Origin: Jatrophihabitans sp. GAS493
Lineage (GTDB): Bacteria > Actinomycetota > Actinomycetes > Mycobacteriales > Jatrophihabitantaceae
Direction: 5' to 3'
Assembly: GCF_900230215.1 (NCBI RefSeq)
Contig: NZ_LT907982.1
Location: forward strand, 3,706,001 to 3,770,000
DNA: 64,000 nt
Shown piece after piece: positions 27,349 to 35,571 of the stretch. How positions within the stretch are numbered: position 1 is the stretch's first letter; each line of letters begins with the position of its first letter. The notes below the pieces were generated by a model. The model did no database searches. It had not been told where the DNA came from and worked only from the letters and a program-made list of their open reading frames with translations. Position numbers and translations under genes: made by a program.

Positions 27349-28524
27349 TTATCCGCGCAGGAAGTCCGGCACATCCAGGTCATCATCGACCGCGATGGCC
27401 CGCCGCTCCCCGGCCGACGGAAGCGGCCAGCCGCTGCCGTTACTCGACTGCGCGCCGGCCGACGTCGACGACGCGGAGGAAGACGCCGCGGATGCCGTGG
27501 TGGAGGTGCTGGGCGGGGAGACGTTCGTCGATGTGATCGACGGCTCCCGGCGAACCTCCACCTTCTTATAAGGAAGCTGTCCACTGTCGAAACCGGCAGC
27601 GATGACCGTTACCTTGACCTCGTCACCGAGCGTGTCGTCGATGACCGCACCGAAGATGATGTTGGCGTCGGGGTGGGCCGACTCGGCGACCAGAGACGCG
27701 GCGTCGTTGATCTCGAAGAGGCCCAGATCCGAACCGCCGTAGATTGAGAGCAGCACTCCGTGCGCCCCCTCCATGCTGGCCTCCAACAGCGGACTCGCGA
27801 TGGCGATCTCGGCCGCGTTGCGGGCCCGGTTCTCACCGCGGGCCGAGCCAATCCCCATCAACGCAGAACCCGCCCCGCTCATGACGCTCTTCACGTCGGC
27901 GAAGTCGAGGTTGATCAGACCCGGCGTCGTGATCAGATCGGTGATGCCCTGCACACCGGAGAGCAGCACCTGGTCGGCACTGCGGAAGGCGTCCATGACG
28001 CTGACGTTGGAGTCCGAGATCTGCAGCAGCCGGTCGTTCGGGATGACGATGAGCGTGTCGCACTCTGCCCGCAGCTGCTCGATTCCCTCCTCGGCCTGGG
28101 TCGCGCGGCGCTTCCCCTCGAAGCTGAACGGGCGGGTGACCACACCGATGGTGAGGGCGCCGAGCTTGCGGGCGATGCTCGCGATCACCGGCGCTCCACC
28201 GGTGCCGGTGCCACCGCCCTCGCCTGCGGTCACGAAGACCATGTCGGCACCCTTGAGCACCTCTTCGATCTCGTCGCGGTGATCTTCAGCCGCCTTCTTG
28301 CCGACGTCAGGCTGAGCGCCGGCACCGAGGCCACGGGTGAGTTCACGTCCGACATCGAGCTTGACGTCGGCGTCGCTCATCAGCAGCGCCTGGGCGTCAG
28401 TGTTGACCGCGATGAACTCGACGCCCTTGAGACCGACCTCGATCATTCGGTTGACGGCGTTGACTCCGCCTCCGCCGACACCGACGACTTTGATAACCGC
28501 GAGGTAGTTGTGCGGTGGTGTCAT
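27349..28524 (-). CDS. ftsZ: cell division GTPase FtsZ
   Basis: The tubulin-like GTPase that forms the division ring. The 391-aa protein has the nucleotide-binding [11 protein letters not shown] segment, the tubulin signature [12 protein letters not shown], the synergy loop with the catalytic acids [11 protein letters not shown], and a C-terminal conserved peptide [11 protein letters not shown] that binds SepF. A Ser/Thr/Ala-rich linker spans about residues 315-370. ATG 28524 is chosen by family alignment ([20 protein letters not shown]); the open frame upstream is not conserved-looking. Unlike the usual actinobacterial order ftsQ-ftsZ, 6.3 kb with four metabolic genes separate it from ftsQ, so it needs its own promoter. 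Confidence 0.98.
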   Translation of the reverse strand: MTPPHNYLAVIKVVGVGGGGVNAVNRMIEVGLKGVEFIAVNTDAQALLMSDADVKLDVGRELTRGLGAGAQPDVGKKAAEDHRDEIEEVLKGADMVFVTAGEGGGTGTGGAPVIASIARKLGALTIGVVTRPFSFEGKRRATQAEEGIEQLRAECDTLIVIPNDRLLQISDSNVSVMDAFRSADQVLLSGVQGITDLITTPGLINLDFADVKSVMSGAGSALMGIGSARGENRARNAAEIAIASPLLEASMEGAHGVLLSIYGGSDLGLFEINDAASLVAESAHPDANIIFGAVIDDTLGDEVKVTVIAAGFDSGQLPYKKVEVRREPSITSTNVSPPSTSTTASAASSSASSTSAGAQSSNGSGWPLPSAGERRAIAVDDDLDVPDFLRG

Positions 28525-28743
28525 GTTTGTTCGTTCCGTTCTTCCGGCGCTGCGCTTGGTAACCGTGGGTGCTGTCGACTCGTGAGGGGCGAGCCTCTCG
28601 ACTCTCACCCTCAGGTAGACCGTTAACGTTATGTCAACCTGCGATGTAATTCAGGACGCTAACGAACACCCACGCCGTTTCAAGCAGGCGCGCCGTGCAA
28701 CACGCCGACCGCCCGCACATTCATCGGCGATCTCACCACCCGC
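28525..28743 (-). promoter_or_regulatory. ftsZ upstream region with a perfect TTGACA and a leader hairpin
   Basis: On the minus strand a perfect TTGACA is at 28637-28632, next to the palindrome CGTTAACG (28621-28628), but I see no good -10 at 16-18 bases. A dyad of GTCGA/TCGAC with nested GAGG/CCTC (28574-28602) could fold in the leader. Transcripts probably start here because ftsQ is no longer adjacent. Confidence 0.4.
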
Positions 28744-30108
28744 TCAGCCGCTGGGCGCTGCCCCGAGCACTCGGTCCAGGTATCGATTGCCGAACAACCC
28801 GGCTGGATCCAGCCGATTGCGCAGGGCCACGAACTCGTCGAAGCGCGGATACCGGAGCCGCAGCGCGGCGGCGTCCAGGTAGTGCATCTTGCCCCAGTGC
28901 GGGCGCCCGCCCACGGCGGCGGCGATCCCCTCCATCGCCTGGAAGTACTGGTCGTGGGGCACACCTACCGGCAGGTGAATCGCGATGTATGCACTCTCCC
29001 GCTGATAGGCGGTGGAGAGCGGGATGTCGTCGGCGGCCGCCACCCGGACCTCGACCGGGAACGCGATCCGCCAGCCGTTGCGTTCGATCGTGACATCGAG
29101 TTCGGTGAGCACCTGCTCGAGCGCCTCGCGGGGAACGGCGTACTCCATCTCGACGAAGCGGACCCGTCGCGGCGAGGCGAAGACCCGATAGGAGAGATCG
29201 GTGAAGTCTCGGGCCCCGAGGGCTCGGGCGGCGATGCCGTTGAAGCTGCGGACGGTCGCCGGCAGGCGACGGCCGGTGGCGATGAGCGCGCCGAAGATCG
29301 TGTTCGCCATGAACTCGTCGTCCCACCATCGCCGTCGGGTCGAGAGCGGACGAAGGCCGTCGGTCACCGGCACCCGCGTATTGCGCTTGGTCAGCGTGCG
29401 ATCGGTATGCGGAAACCAGTAGAACTCGAAATGGTCGGTTCCCTCGACCAGCTCGTCCAGCTGCTCGAAGACCTCAGCCAGCCGCATCGGCCCCTCCTGG
29501 GCGCGGAGCGCGAAGAGCGGCTCAGCCTGCAGAGTGACGGTCGAGATGACCCCGAGGGCACCGAGGCCGACCCTAGCGTGTGTGAAGACGTCGGTGTTCT
29601 CAGTCGGCGTGCAGTTCAGCGTCGACCCGTCGGGCTGGACGAGTTCGAGCCCGCGGATCTGGGTGGCGATCCCACCGAAATGCAGGCCGGTGCCATGGGT
29701 TCCGGTCGAGACGGCTCCGGCTATGGTCTGGACGTCGATGTCACCGAGATTGGTCAGGGCCAAGCCCTCGGCGGCCAGATCCCCGTTCAGCTGATGCAGC
29801 GACGTGCCCGCCCGGACCCTGACCAGCCCGGTCTCGCGCTGCAGGTCGACGATGCCGGAGTAGGCGTCCATTCTGAGCTGGAGCTGCTCCGGGCGGCCGA
29901 TACCGGTGAAGGAGTGCCCCGTTCCGATCGGACGGATCCGGGTGCCGGCGGCGGCGCTGCGGGCCACCGCCTCGCTGAGCTGCTCAGCGCTGCTGACGCT
30001 TACCTCGGTCACCACCTCGGCGCGCTGATTGCCCGCCCAGTTCTCCCAGGTTCGGACTGAACTCACTGATACTTCCCTTCGTCCCGTGGCTGGCTTCGGC
30101 TCAGACAT
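28744..30108 (-). CDS. FAD-linked sugar-lactone oxidase (D-arabinono-1,4-lactone / L-gulonolactone oxidase family)
   Basis: A 454-aa VAO-family flavoenzyme. The FAD-binding half has IRPIGTGHSF (His of the family's covalent-flavin position) and GAVSTGTHGTGLHFGG. The C-terminal substrate domain ends with LRYPRFDEFVALRNRLDPAGLFGNRYLDRVLG, typical of aldonolactone oxidases or dehydrogenases such as the mycobacterial L-gulonolactone enzyme. The substrate (arabinono-, gulono- or galactono-lactone) cannot be fixed. ATG 30108 lies 12 bases after the MFS stop with TGAGGA as ribosome site; GTG 30066 is an alternative. It ends a three-gene run, ceramidase-MFS-oxidase. Confidence 0.85.
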   Translation of the reverse strand: MSEPKPATGRREVSVSSVRTWENWAGNQRAEVVTEVSVSSAEQLSEAVARSAAAGTRIRPIGTGHSFTGIGRPEQLQLRMDAYSGIVDLQRETGLVRVRAGTSLHQLNGDLAAEGLALTNLGDIDVQTIAGAVSTGTHGTGLHFGGIATQIRGLELVQPDGSTLNCTPTENTDVFTHARVGLGALGVISTVTLQAEPLFALRAQEGPMRLAEVFEQLDELVEGTDHFEFYWFPHTDRTLTKRNTRVPVTDGLRPLSTRRRWWDDEFMANTIFGALIATGRRLPATVRSFNGIAARALGARDFTDLSYRVFASPRRVRFVEMEYAVPREALEQVLTELDVTIERNGWRIAFPVEVRVAAADDIPLSTAYQRESAYIAIHLPVGVPHDQYFQAMEGIAAAVGGRPHWGKMHYLDAAALRLRYPRFDEFVALRNRLDPAGLFGNRYLDRVLGAAPSG

Positions 30109-30120
30109 CCCGAAGCATCC

Positions 30121-31365
30121 TCAGCGAACCGATTTGATCCGGTAGATCATCGCCGCACCGGCCAGTGTCGTCACACCGGCGGTGGCGAATAGGACCGGAT
30201 ACCCGCCCAGGCTCGAGATGATCAGGCTCGCAACCAGCGGAGCCAGTGCCTGCGGTCCGACTGAGCCCACGTTCATGATGCCGAGATCCTTGGCCCGCGA
30301 CAACGCATCCGGCAGTACGTGGGTGATCAACGCCTGATCGACGGACATGAAGGCACCGTATCCGGCACCCAGCAACGCCGCGGCAACCATCGCCGACGGA
30401 AAGCTCGGAAAGAAGGTGAGCAGGATGCAGGCCATCGCCTGTAGCAGTGACGCCCAGAGCACGAAGATCCGCCGCCGGCCGCTGCGGTCGGAGAGGTAGC
30501 CGCCGCCGTAGGTTGCCGTGACGGTGAAGACGAGGTAGATGAGGGTGAGGATCAGCAGCCCACCATCCGGATCCTTGAGCTTGAGATCGTCCTGCAGGAA
30601 GAAGAGCAGATAGGTGGTACCGAGGGCATTGCCGATGTTCACCAGTAGGCGCCCCCCGAACCCCCAGGCAAAGTCGGGGTGTTCTCGCGGCGAGATCCAC
30701 ATGCCGGCGACGATCGAGCGCAGCGTCAATGGCGCCACCGCGACGGTGATGCCGGTCGACTCCCGGTAGAACCGGATGAAGGGCCACGCGGTGGCGACCA
30801 GGGCAACCGCGAGGATCGAGTAGGCGAGCAGGCCGGAGTTTCCGGTGGCCGTGATGACGACGAGCCCGAACAGCAGGCCGACCGCCTGCGGGCCGTAGAT
30901 CGCGCTGGAGATGGCGCCGCGCTGCCGATCCGGAACCTCGTCGGCGATGGCCGCGGTGAGGCCGGAGGTGGCCATATTGATGCCGAGGGTCGCGAAGAGC
31001 CAGCACGCGCCGAGCGCCACCGGGCTGGTCTGAGCGCCGGTGAGGAGCAGTCCGACCGCGAAGACGGCGACGCCGGCGATAACCCATACCCGGCGCCGTC
31101 CCAACTTGGAGCGGGTCCGGTCGCAGAGGGCGCCGAAGAGCGGCAGCGTGATCAGTGCCGCGACGCCGGCGGCGCCGTTGATGGCCCCGAAGTCGCGGAT
31201 CTTGTGGGCATGATCGATGACGTCGAGCTGGTTCGGCAGCAAAAGCTGGATCGGCACCAGATTGGCCATCCAGAAGCCGAACCAGAGCAGGCTGAAGCGA
31301 AGTGTCCAGCCGCGGGAGACCGGCGTCTGCGGCTCAGCTGTGAGGAGTTCCTCGGATCCGCTCAT
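30121..31365 (-). CDS. MFS transporter
   Basis: A 414-aa major facilitator protein with about 12 helices. The loop 2-3 signature DRTRSKLGRRRVWV and its weaker repeat YLSDRSGRRRIFVLW mark the two halves, and the loop resembles that of sugar-type (GPH or sucrose-like) carriers. The substrate is unknown. The ATG at 31365 overlaps the ceramidase stop as ATGA and the lactone oxidase follows after 12 bases, so the three proteins are made from one message. A role in taking up or exporting a product of lipid or sugar-lactone breakdown is possible but unproven. Confidence 0.85.
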   Translation of the reverse strand: MSGSEELLTAEPQTPVSRGWTLRFSLLWFGFWMANLVPIQLLLPNQLDVIDHAHKIRDFGAINGAAGVAALITLPLFGALCDRTRSKLGRRRVWVIAGVAVFAVGLLLTGAQTSPVALGACWLFATLGINMATSGLTAAIADEVPDRQRGAISSAIYGPQAVGLLFGLVVITATGNSGLLAYSILAVALVATAWPFIRFYRESTGITVAVAPLTLRSIVAGMWISPREHPDFAWGFGGRLLVNIGNALGTTYLLFFLQDDLKLKDPDGGLLILTLIYLVFTVTATYGGGYLSDRSGRRRIFVLWASLLQAMACILLTFFPSFPSAMVAAALLGAGYGAFMSVDQALITHVLPDALSRAKDLGIMNVGSVGPQALAPLVASLIISSLGGYPVLFATAGVTTLAGAAMIYRIKSVR

Positions 31366-33419
31366 CGGACCTCGAACGGAGGTGTCTGGCCGGAGAAGTC
31401 GTAGCTGCCGTGCGAACCGGTGCGGGCCGTCCCGTGGTGAATGATGCGATACTCCCCTCCTGTCGTGCCGACTGGAATCTGCCAAGTAATACTGATGATT
31501 GAGCCCTGCTCACGGTCGCGACGGCCGGGACGCAGCGCGTTGCCGAGCCGGTGCGGCCGCCCGAGTCGGTACCGGTCTCCAGGTCGGGATCGAGATCGCT
31601 GCCACCGCAGCATGGTCTGCGGATCCCCGTCGTCCGCGACGCGCTCCCACCCGGGCTCGGCGCCGGGCTCTCGTCGCTGCACCTCCAGGAAGCGCTCGAC
31701 ACGTCCGACGCCGTTGTTGAGGTTCCCGCTGTGGAAGGAGACGACCACTCGGTCGCCGGGGCGGTAACGCGGGCGCGGTCCGGCGATCAGATCTCCGAAA
31801 CGCCGCCCGGCATCCAGCCGGTCCAGCGGTTGCCGGTAGCTGACCCGAGGCGGCCGAGGTGCCGCCGGCGGCTGGGGCAGCAGTCCGGGCCCGGTTGGAA
31901 CTCGGCGCTGAACCATCGCCTCGGCGAGCTCATGGGCAACCTGGCACATGGCCGGCAACTGCCAGCGACCGAAGAGCGTGCTCCCCCCCTCGTAGCGCTG
32001 TTCGTCGTACTCCGCGGGCGTGGTGACGTAGTGCAGGTAGCCGTTGCTGTAGCCGCAGACAAGCACGTGGTCGAGGTCGGCGCCCAGGACGCCGGCCACG
32101 GTACGACGCAACTGCAGCCCGGCGACGATCGTCACTTCGGCCGGAACCCCCAGCAAGTACAGGTCGCCGATGCGCAGCAGTTGCATCGGCGCGGCGTCGG
32201 CCACGAACGGAACCCGCCGATTCAACGTCGCGCCGCTGACCGCCACGCACTTCGGAGCCTGTCGACCGGCCAGGTCCGGCTGCAACCGATAGCGCAGCCG
32301 GTTGGTCCAGTCGCCGATCCGCCCCCGACCCTCACGAAATCCGGCGAAGCCGCGCCCGTCGGCGCCGGCGCCGGCCAGCGCCGAACTGCCGGCACATACC
32401 TGCCCGGTGCGATGTACCTCGCCATCACCGGTGAACCGCGGGGCAACCGGTAAATCCGCGAAGCGGACGTAGGACATCACCGCATCCAGGTGGACGGGCA
32501 TCGGGGTGGCGGGGACCTGGGCCAGGGCCAGTGCGCTGGCCGCCTGGCGAGCGCCGATCAGCGAAGCGTTGGCGAACTCGTCGTCGGTCGGGCCGTGCCC
32601 GGGGCGCAGCGCGAGGTTCGGCGACATGTCGCCGGAGTTCGTCTGGGCGAAAGCAAAGACCGGCCCAGCACTGGCCCCAGAGCCACGCTCCGGCGGTACC
32701 GATCGTTCACAGCTGTACGCAGCGAATCCCTTGTTGTCGGAGCTGATCAGGTTGTTCTTGTTGGTCATGCTCGTGCCGTGCGTCGCGAAGAAGTGCACCG
32801 CCGCCGTCAGCTCGCCGCCCCGCTCGATCCGCAGCAGGGTGCTCAGCGGGTCCACCGCGTGCGGGAAGGGTGCCCGGTCAGCGGCCGGATTGCGTTCGAA
32901 GGAACTGCGCGATCGGTTCACGCTGGCCCCGAACAGTTCGGCCTGCGTGAGCCTGAGGATCGCATCGGCTGGGTTCTCGGTCAGGTCCCGTTCGGCCCGC
33001 CGCACCGCGGTCACGATGCCGCCGACGATCGCGTCGAAGGTGGCGGGACGGAACCCGTGTGTCGTGCTGTTGTACATCCGGTGGTGGGAGTAGCCCCCGG
33101 GTCCACAGTGGGTGTGGGTAGCGGTGATCAGCGTGTTCGTCGCGTCGTAGCCGCCGCCGCCTTCCGCGGCCAGCCGGGCCAGGACCGCCCGGTGCACGCT
33201 GTCGAAGATCAGCGGCAACTCGGCGACCACCAGCAGCACCCGTTCCACACCATCGCCCCCGGCGGCCGAGCGGGCAAAGATGAAGGCTCGGGCGTTGAGG
33301 CGCAGATGGATGCCGGCGCTGCGCTGGGTCCGCTTGCCGTAGCCGAGCATTCCGCAGTCCGCGGGCTCACCGGTGATGTCGGCCCGACCGGATCCGACCC
33401 TGAAACCGACGTTGGGCAC
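31362..33419 (-). CDS. neutral/alkaline ceramidase family amidase
   Basis: A 685-aa zinc amidase that by family hydrolyses the amide bond of ceramide to sphingosine and a fatty acid. Zinc-site motifs are THTHCGPGGY (His102/His104), FFATHGTSMTN and GYLHYVTTPAEYDEQRYEGGST. The catalytic hexapeptide appears as NSGDMSPN with Ser266 as nucleophile. A C-terminal immunoglobulin-like domain (about 540-685) is present. GTG 33419 follows GAGGAG by 4 bases; the frame stays open to 33740 over the divergent gene but is not coding there. I see no obvious signal peptide, which is odd because known bacterial ceramidases are secreted. It opens the ceramidase-MFS-oxidase operon. Confidence 0.88.
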   Translation of the reverse strand: MPNVGFRVGSGRADITGEPADCGMLGYGKRTQRSAGIHLRLNARAFIFARSAAGGDGVERVLLVVAELPLIFDSVHRAVLARLAAEGGGGYDATNTLITATHTHCGPGGYSHHRMYNSTTHGFRPATFDAIVGGIVTAVRRAERDLTENPADAILRLTQAELFGASVNRSRSSFERNPAADRAPFPHAVDPLSTLLRIERGGELTAAVHFFATHGTSMTNKNNLISSDNKGFAAYSCERSVPPERGSGASAGPVFAFAQTNSGDMSPNLALRPGHGPTDDEFANASLIGARQAASALALAQVPATPMPVHLDAVMSYVRFADLPVAPRFTGDGEVHRTGQVCAGSSALAGAGADGRGFAGFREGRGRIGDWTNRLRYRLQPDLAGRQAPKCVAVSGATLNRRVPFVADAAPMQLLRIGDLYLLGVPAEVTIVAGLQLRRTVAGVLGADLDHVLVCGYSNGYLHYVTTPAEYDEQRYEGGSTLFGRWQLPAMCQVAHELAEAMVQRRVPTGPGLLPQPPAAPRPPRVSYRQPLDRLDAGRRFGDLIAGPRPRYRPGDRVVVSFHSGNLNNGVGRVERFLEVQRREPGAEPGWERVADDGDPQTMLRWQRSRSRPGDRYRLGRPHRLGNALRPGRRDREQGSIISITWQIPVGTTGGEYRIIHHGTARTGSHGSYDFSGQTPPFEVR

Positions 33420-33518
33420 AGTGCTCCTCTGCAGCGTCCACGGCGACGATCGGACGAACGTAGCATCACAGACGGCGCGCTGCCCGGCGCGATCACATCC
33501 CAGCGAAAGGCGAGCCTC
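33420..33518. promoter_or_regulatory. divergent promoter region, ceramidase operon / deaminase gene
   Basis: Only 99 bases separate the two divergent GTG starts. Each has its own ribosome site: GAGGAG for the ceramidase (about 33424-33429, minus) and AAAGG at 33506-33510 for the deaminase (plus). Both promoters must overlap here or in the coding ends, so coordinated regulation is likely. No operator symmetry stood out. Confidence 0.45.
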
Positions 33519-34841
33519 GTGCTTGATCTGGATGCAGTAGGTACCAGCAACGGCGTCGACGGCCTGCGTGCAGCCACCGCCCACCTGCAGCCGCCCTATG
33601 CCGTGATCGATCTCGGAGCGCTGCGCCACAACGCGCTCGACATGACCCGCCGGGCGTCGGGGACGGCCATCCGGGTCGCCAGCAAGTCGATCAGGTGCCG
33701 GGCCATCGCCGACAGCGTGCTGGCCGTCGACGGGTTCCACGGCGTGCTTGCCTTCACCCTCCCGGAGGCCATCTGGCTCGCGTCGGGCGACTCGGACCTG
33801 CGTGACATCGTGGTCGGCTATCCGACCGCCGACACTGACGCGATCCGGCAGCTGGCGGCCGACGACGAGCTACGAGCCCGAATCACTCTGATGGTGGACT
33901 CAGCCGATCACCTGGATTTCCTCGCCACCGCCACCGCCACCGCCGCCGCCACTGCCACCGACACTGCCACCGACACCGCCGCCGACACCGCCGCCGACAC
34001 CGCCGCCGACACCGCCGCCGACACCGCTACCGCGGCCAGTGCCGGCGCCGCGCCTCTTCGGGTGTGCCTGGACCTGGACGCCTCGCTCCGTGCCGCCGGC
34101 GGCCGAATTCACCTCGGGACCCGGCGCTCCCCCACTCACTCGCTCGACCAGGCCATCGAGCTGGCGCAGGCGATAGTCGCCCACCCCGGCGTGACGCTGG
34201 TCGGGTTGATGTCCTACGAGGGGCAGATCGCCGGCATCGGCGACAATCAGCCAGGCTCCGGGTTCAAGCGAGCGCAGATCCGTGCGATGCAGCGGATCTC
34301 GGCGGCCGAGCTGAGCCGCCGCCGCGCCGAGGTGGTGGCGGCCATCGGCCCGCTGGCCGACCTGGAGTTCGTCAACGGCGGGGGCACCGGAAGTCTGGAG
34401 CGCACCTCGGCCGAGACCGCGGTCACCGAGATCGCCGCCGGCTCCGGCCTCTTCGCGCCGGCACTCTTCGACAACTACCGAACGTTTCACCCGCTTCCGG
34501 CGGCCTACTTCGTGCTGCCGGTGGTACGGCGCCCGAGCCCCGGCATCGCCACCGTGCTCGGTGGCGGTTGGGTGGCCTCGGGTCCGGCCGGCCTGGACCG
34601 CCTCCCCACCCCGACCTGGCCCCGGGGCCTGAAGCTCTCCGCGCTCGAGGGCGCGGGCGAGGTGCAGACGCCGCTCAGCGGGGCGCCGGCCGCGCAGCTG
34701 CAAGTCGGCGACCGGGTCTGGTTCCGCCATGCCAAAGCCGGCGAGCTCTGCGAGCGGGTCAACGAACTGCATCTGGTAGACGGTGGGGAGATCGTGGCGA
34801 CGGTGCCGACCTACCGGGGTGAGGGGAAAGCCTTCGCTTAG
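33519..34841 (+). CDS. PLP-dependent amino acid deaminase/aldolase (D-threonine aldolase-like)
   Basis: A 440-aa fold-type III PLP enzyme of the alanine-racemase-like group that includes D-threonine aldolase and D-serine dehydratase. Lys56 in RVASKSIRC should carry PLP; LVGLMSYEGQIAG, EFVNGGGTGS and the C-terminal metal-site segment WFRHAKAGELCERVNELHLV follow the family. The predicted reaction is cleavage or deamination of a D-hydroxy amino acid. It has an unusual Ala/Thr/Asp insert at residues about 136-172 made of 12-base repeats, inside the barrel. The start GTG 33519 has AAAGG 8 bases before it. It is divergent from the ceramidase and convergent with ftsQ. Confidence 0.82.
   Translation: MLDLDAVGTSNGVDGLRAATAHLQPPYAVIDLGALRHNALDMTRRASGTAIRVASKSIRCRAIADSVLAVDGFHGVLAFTLPEAIWLASGDSDLRDIVVGYPTADTDAIRQLAADDELRARITLMVDSADHLDFLATATATAAATATDTATDTAADTAADTAADTAADTATAASAGAAPLRVCLDLDASLRAAGGRIHLGTRRSPTHSLDQAIELAQAIVAHPGVTLVGLMSYEGQIAGIGDNQPGSGFKRAQIRAMQRISAAELSRRRAEVVAAIGPLADLEFVNGGGTGSLERTSAETAVTEIAAGSGLFAPALFDNYRTFHPLPAAYFVLPVVRRPSPGIATVLGGGWVASGPAGLDRLPTPTWPRGLKLSALEGAGEVQTPLSGAPAAQLQVGDRVWFRHAKAGELCERVNELHLVDGGEIVATVPTYRGEGKAFA
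33924..34035 (+). repeat. 12-base tandem repeat within the deaminase gene
   Basis: A run of GCCACC/GCCGCC units passes into four to five near-perfect copies of GACACCGCCGCC (about 33970-34025), encoding DTAA repeats. Unit length keeps the frame. Such arrays expand and contract by slippage, so length should vary among strains. Confidence 0.85.
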
Positions 34842-34872
34842 CGGGGCGCCCGACCAGGCGTCGCCAGGTGGA

Positions 34873-35571
34873 TCAGTGGGAGTACACCAGGCTGGGATCG
34901 CTGACGTCGAAGACGGTGCCGGCGTGCTCCAACAGGGCCGGCAGCAGCGCTGCCTTCTCCGCGTTTTGTTCGGCGCGCCCCCAACGGACCCAGCGGCCGT
35001 CGGCGAGTTGCAGCGTGATCGAACTCGGGCTCTGCGAGTTGATCGACGTCAGTCTGCTGCGGATCTGGCTGGAGAGGGCGGCGGCCACGCTGGCCACTCC
35101 TTGCCCGGTCGCGTCGTCCCCCGACTGGGCGTCGGAGGGAACGCTTGGAATGAGGAACTTCGGCAGGCCGCTCGGGGCGGCCGAGACGGCGCGGAACTGC
35201 CGCCCGGTCTTGTCCACCAGCATGTACCCGTCAGAGGCGACTACGTAGCCGACCGGCTCACGTTCCTGGACGGTGATGGTGACCGTGCTGGGCAGGCGCG
35301 TGCTGACCGTCGCGCTGGCCACGTCGGGAAGTCGCTCCACCCGGTGCGCGATCGCCTCGGTGTCCAGGCGCAGCAGCGGCGCCCCGGTGCCGATTCCGGC
35401 CGCCGTCGTGATGGCCTGCCGGCTGAGCACGGAGGTGCCCTGAACCTGAACGTGCTTGGCGCCGAGAAGTGAGCTGAAGGCCAGCACCCACACCAGACCC
35501 ACGACCATTAGCGCCGCCCCGCCGAGCCAGGCCAGCCGCCGCCGGGTGAGCAAGGCCGCCCGCCCGCTCAC
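34873..35571 (-). CDS. ftsQ: cell division protein FtsQ
   Basis: A 232-aa bitopic protein of the FtsQLB complex. It has a short basic cytoplasmic part, one membrane helix (about 14-33), the POTRA domain (VQVQGTSVLSRQAITTAAGIGTGAPLLRLD) and the beta domain ending in WVRWG and DVSDPSLVYSH. It starts with GTG 35571 in a 4-base GTGA overlap with the murC stop, so is translated by coupling. It is the last gene of the long dcw transcript; ftsZ does not follow, and the next gene downstream is convergent. Confidence 0.94.
   Translation of the reverse strand: MSGRAALLTRRRLAWLGGAALMVVGLVWVLAFSSLLGAKHVQVQGTSVLSRQAITTAAGIGTGAPLLRLDTEAIAHRVERLPDVASATVSTRLPSTVTITVQEREPVGYVVASDGYMLVDKTGRQFRAVSAAPSGLPKFLIPSVPSDAQSGDDATGQGVASVAAALSSQIRSRLTSINSQSPSSITLQLADGRWVRWGRAEQNAEKAALLPALLEHAGTVFDVSDPSLVYSH

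Noticed and set aside
28744-34841. The four-gene block between ftsQ and ftsZ as a recent mobile island
   Set aside because: No integrase, transposase, flanking repeats or tRNA site, and base composition looks like the surroundings; kept as a rearrangement instead.
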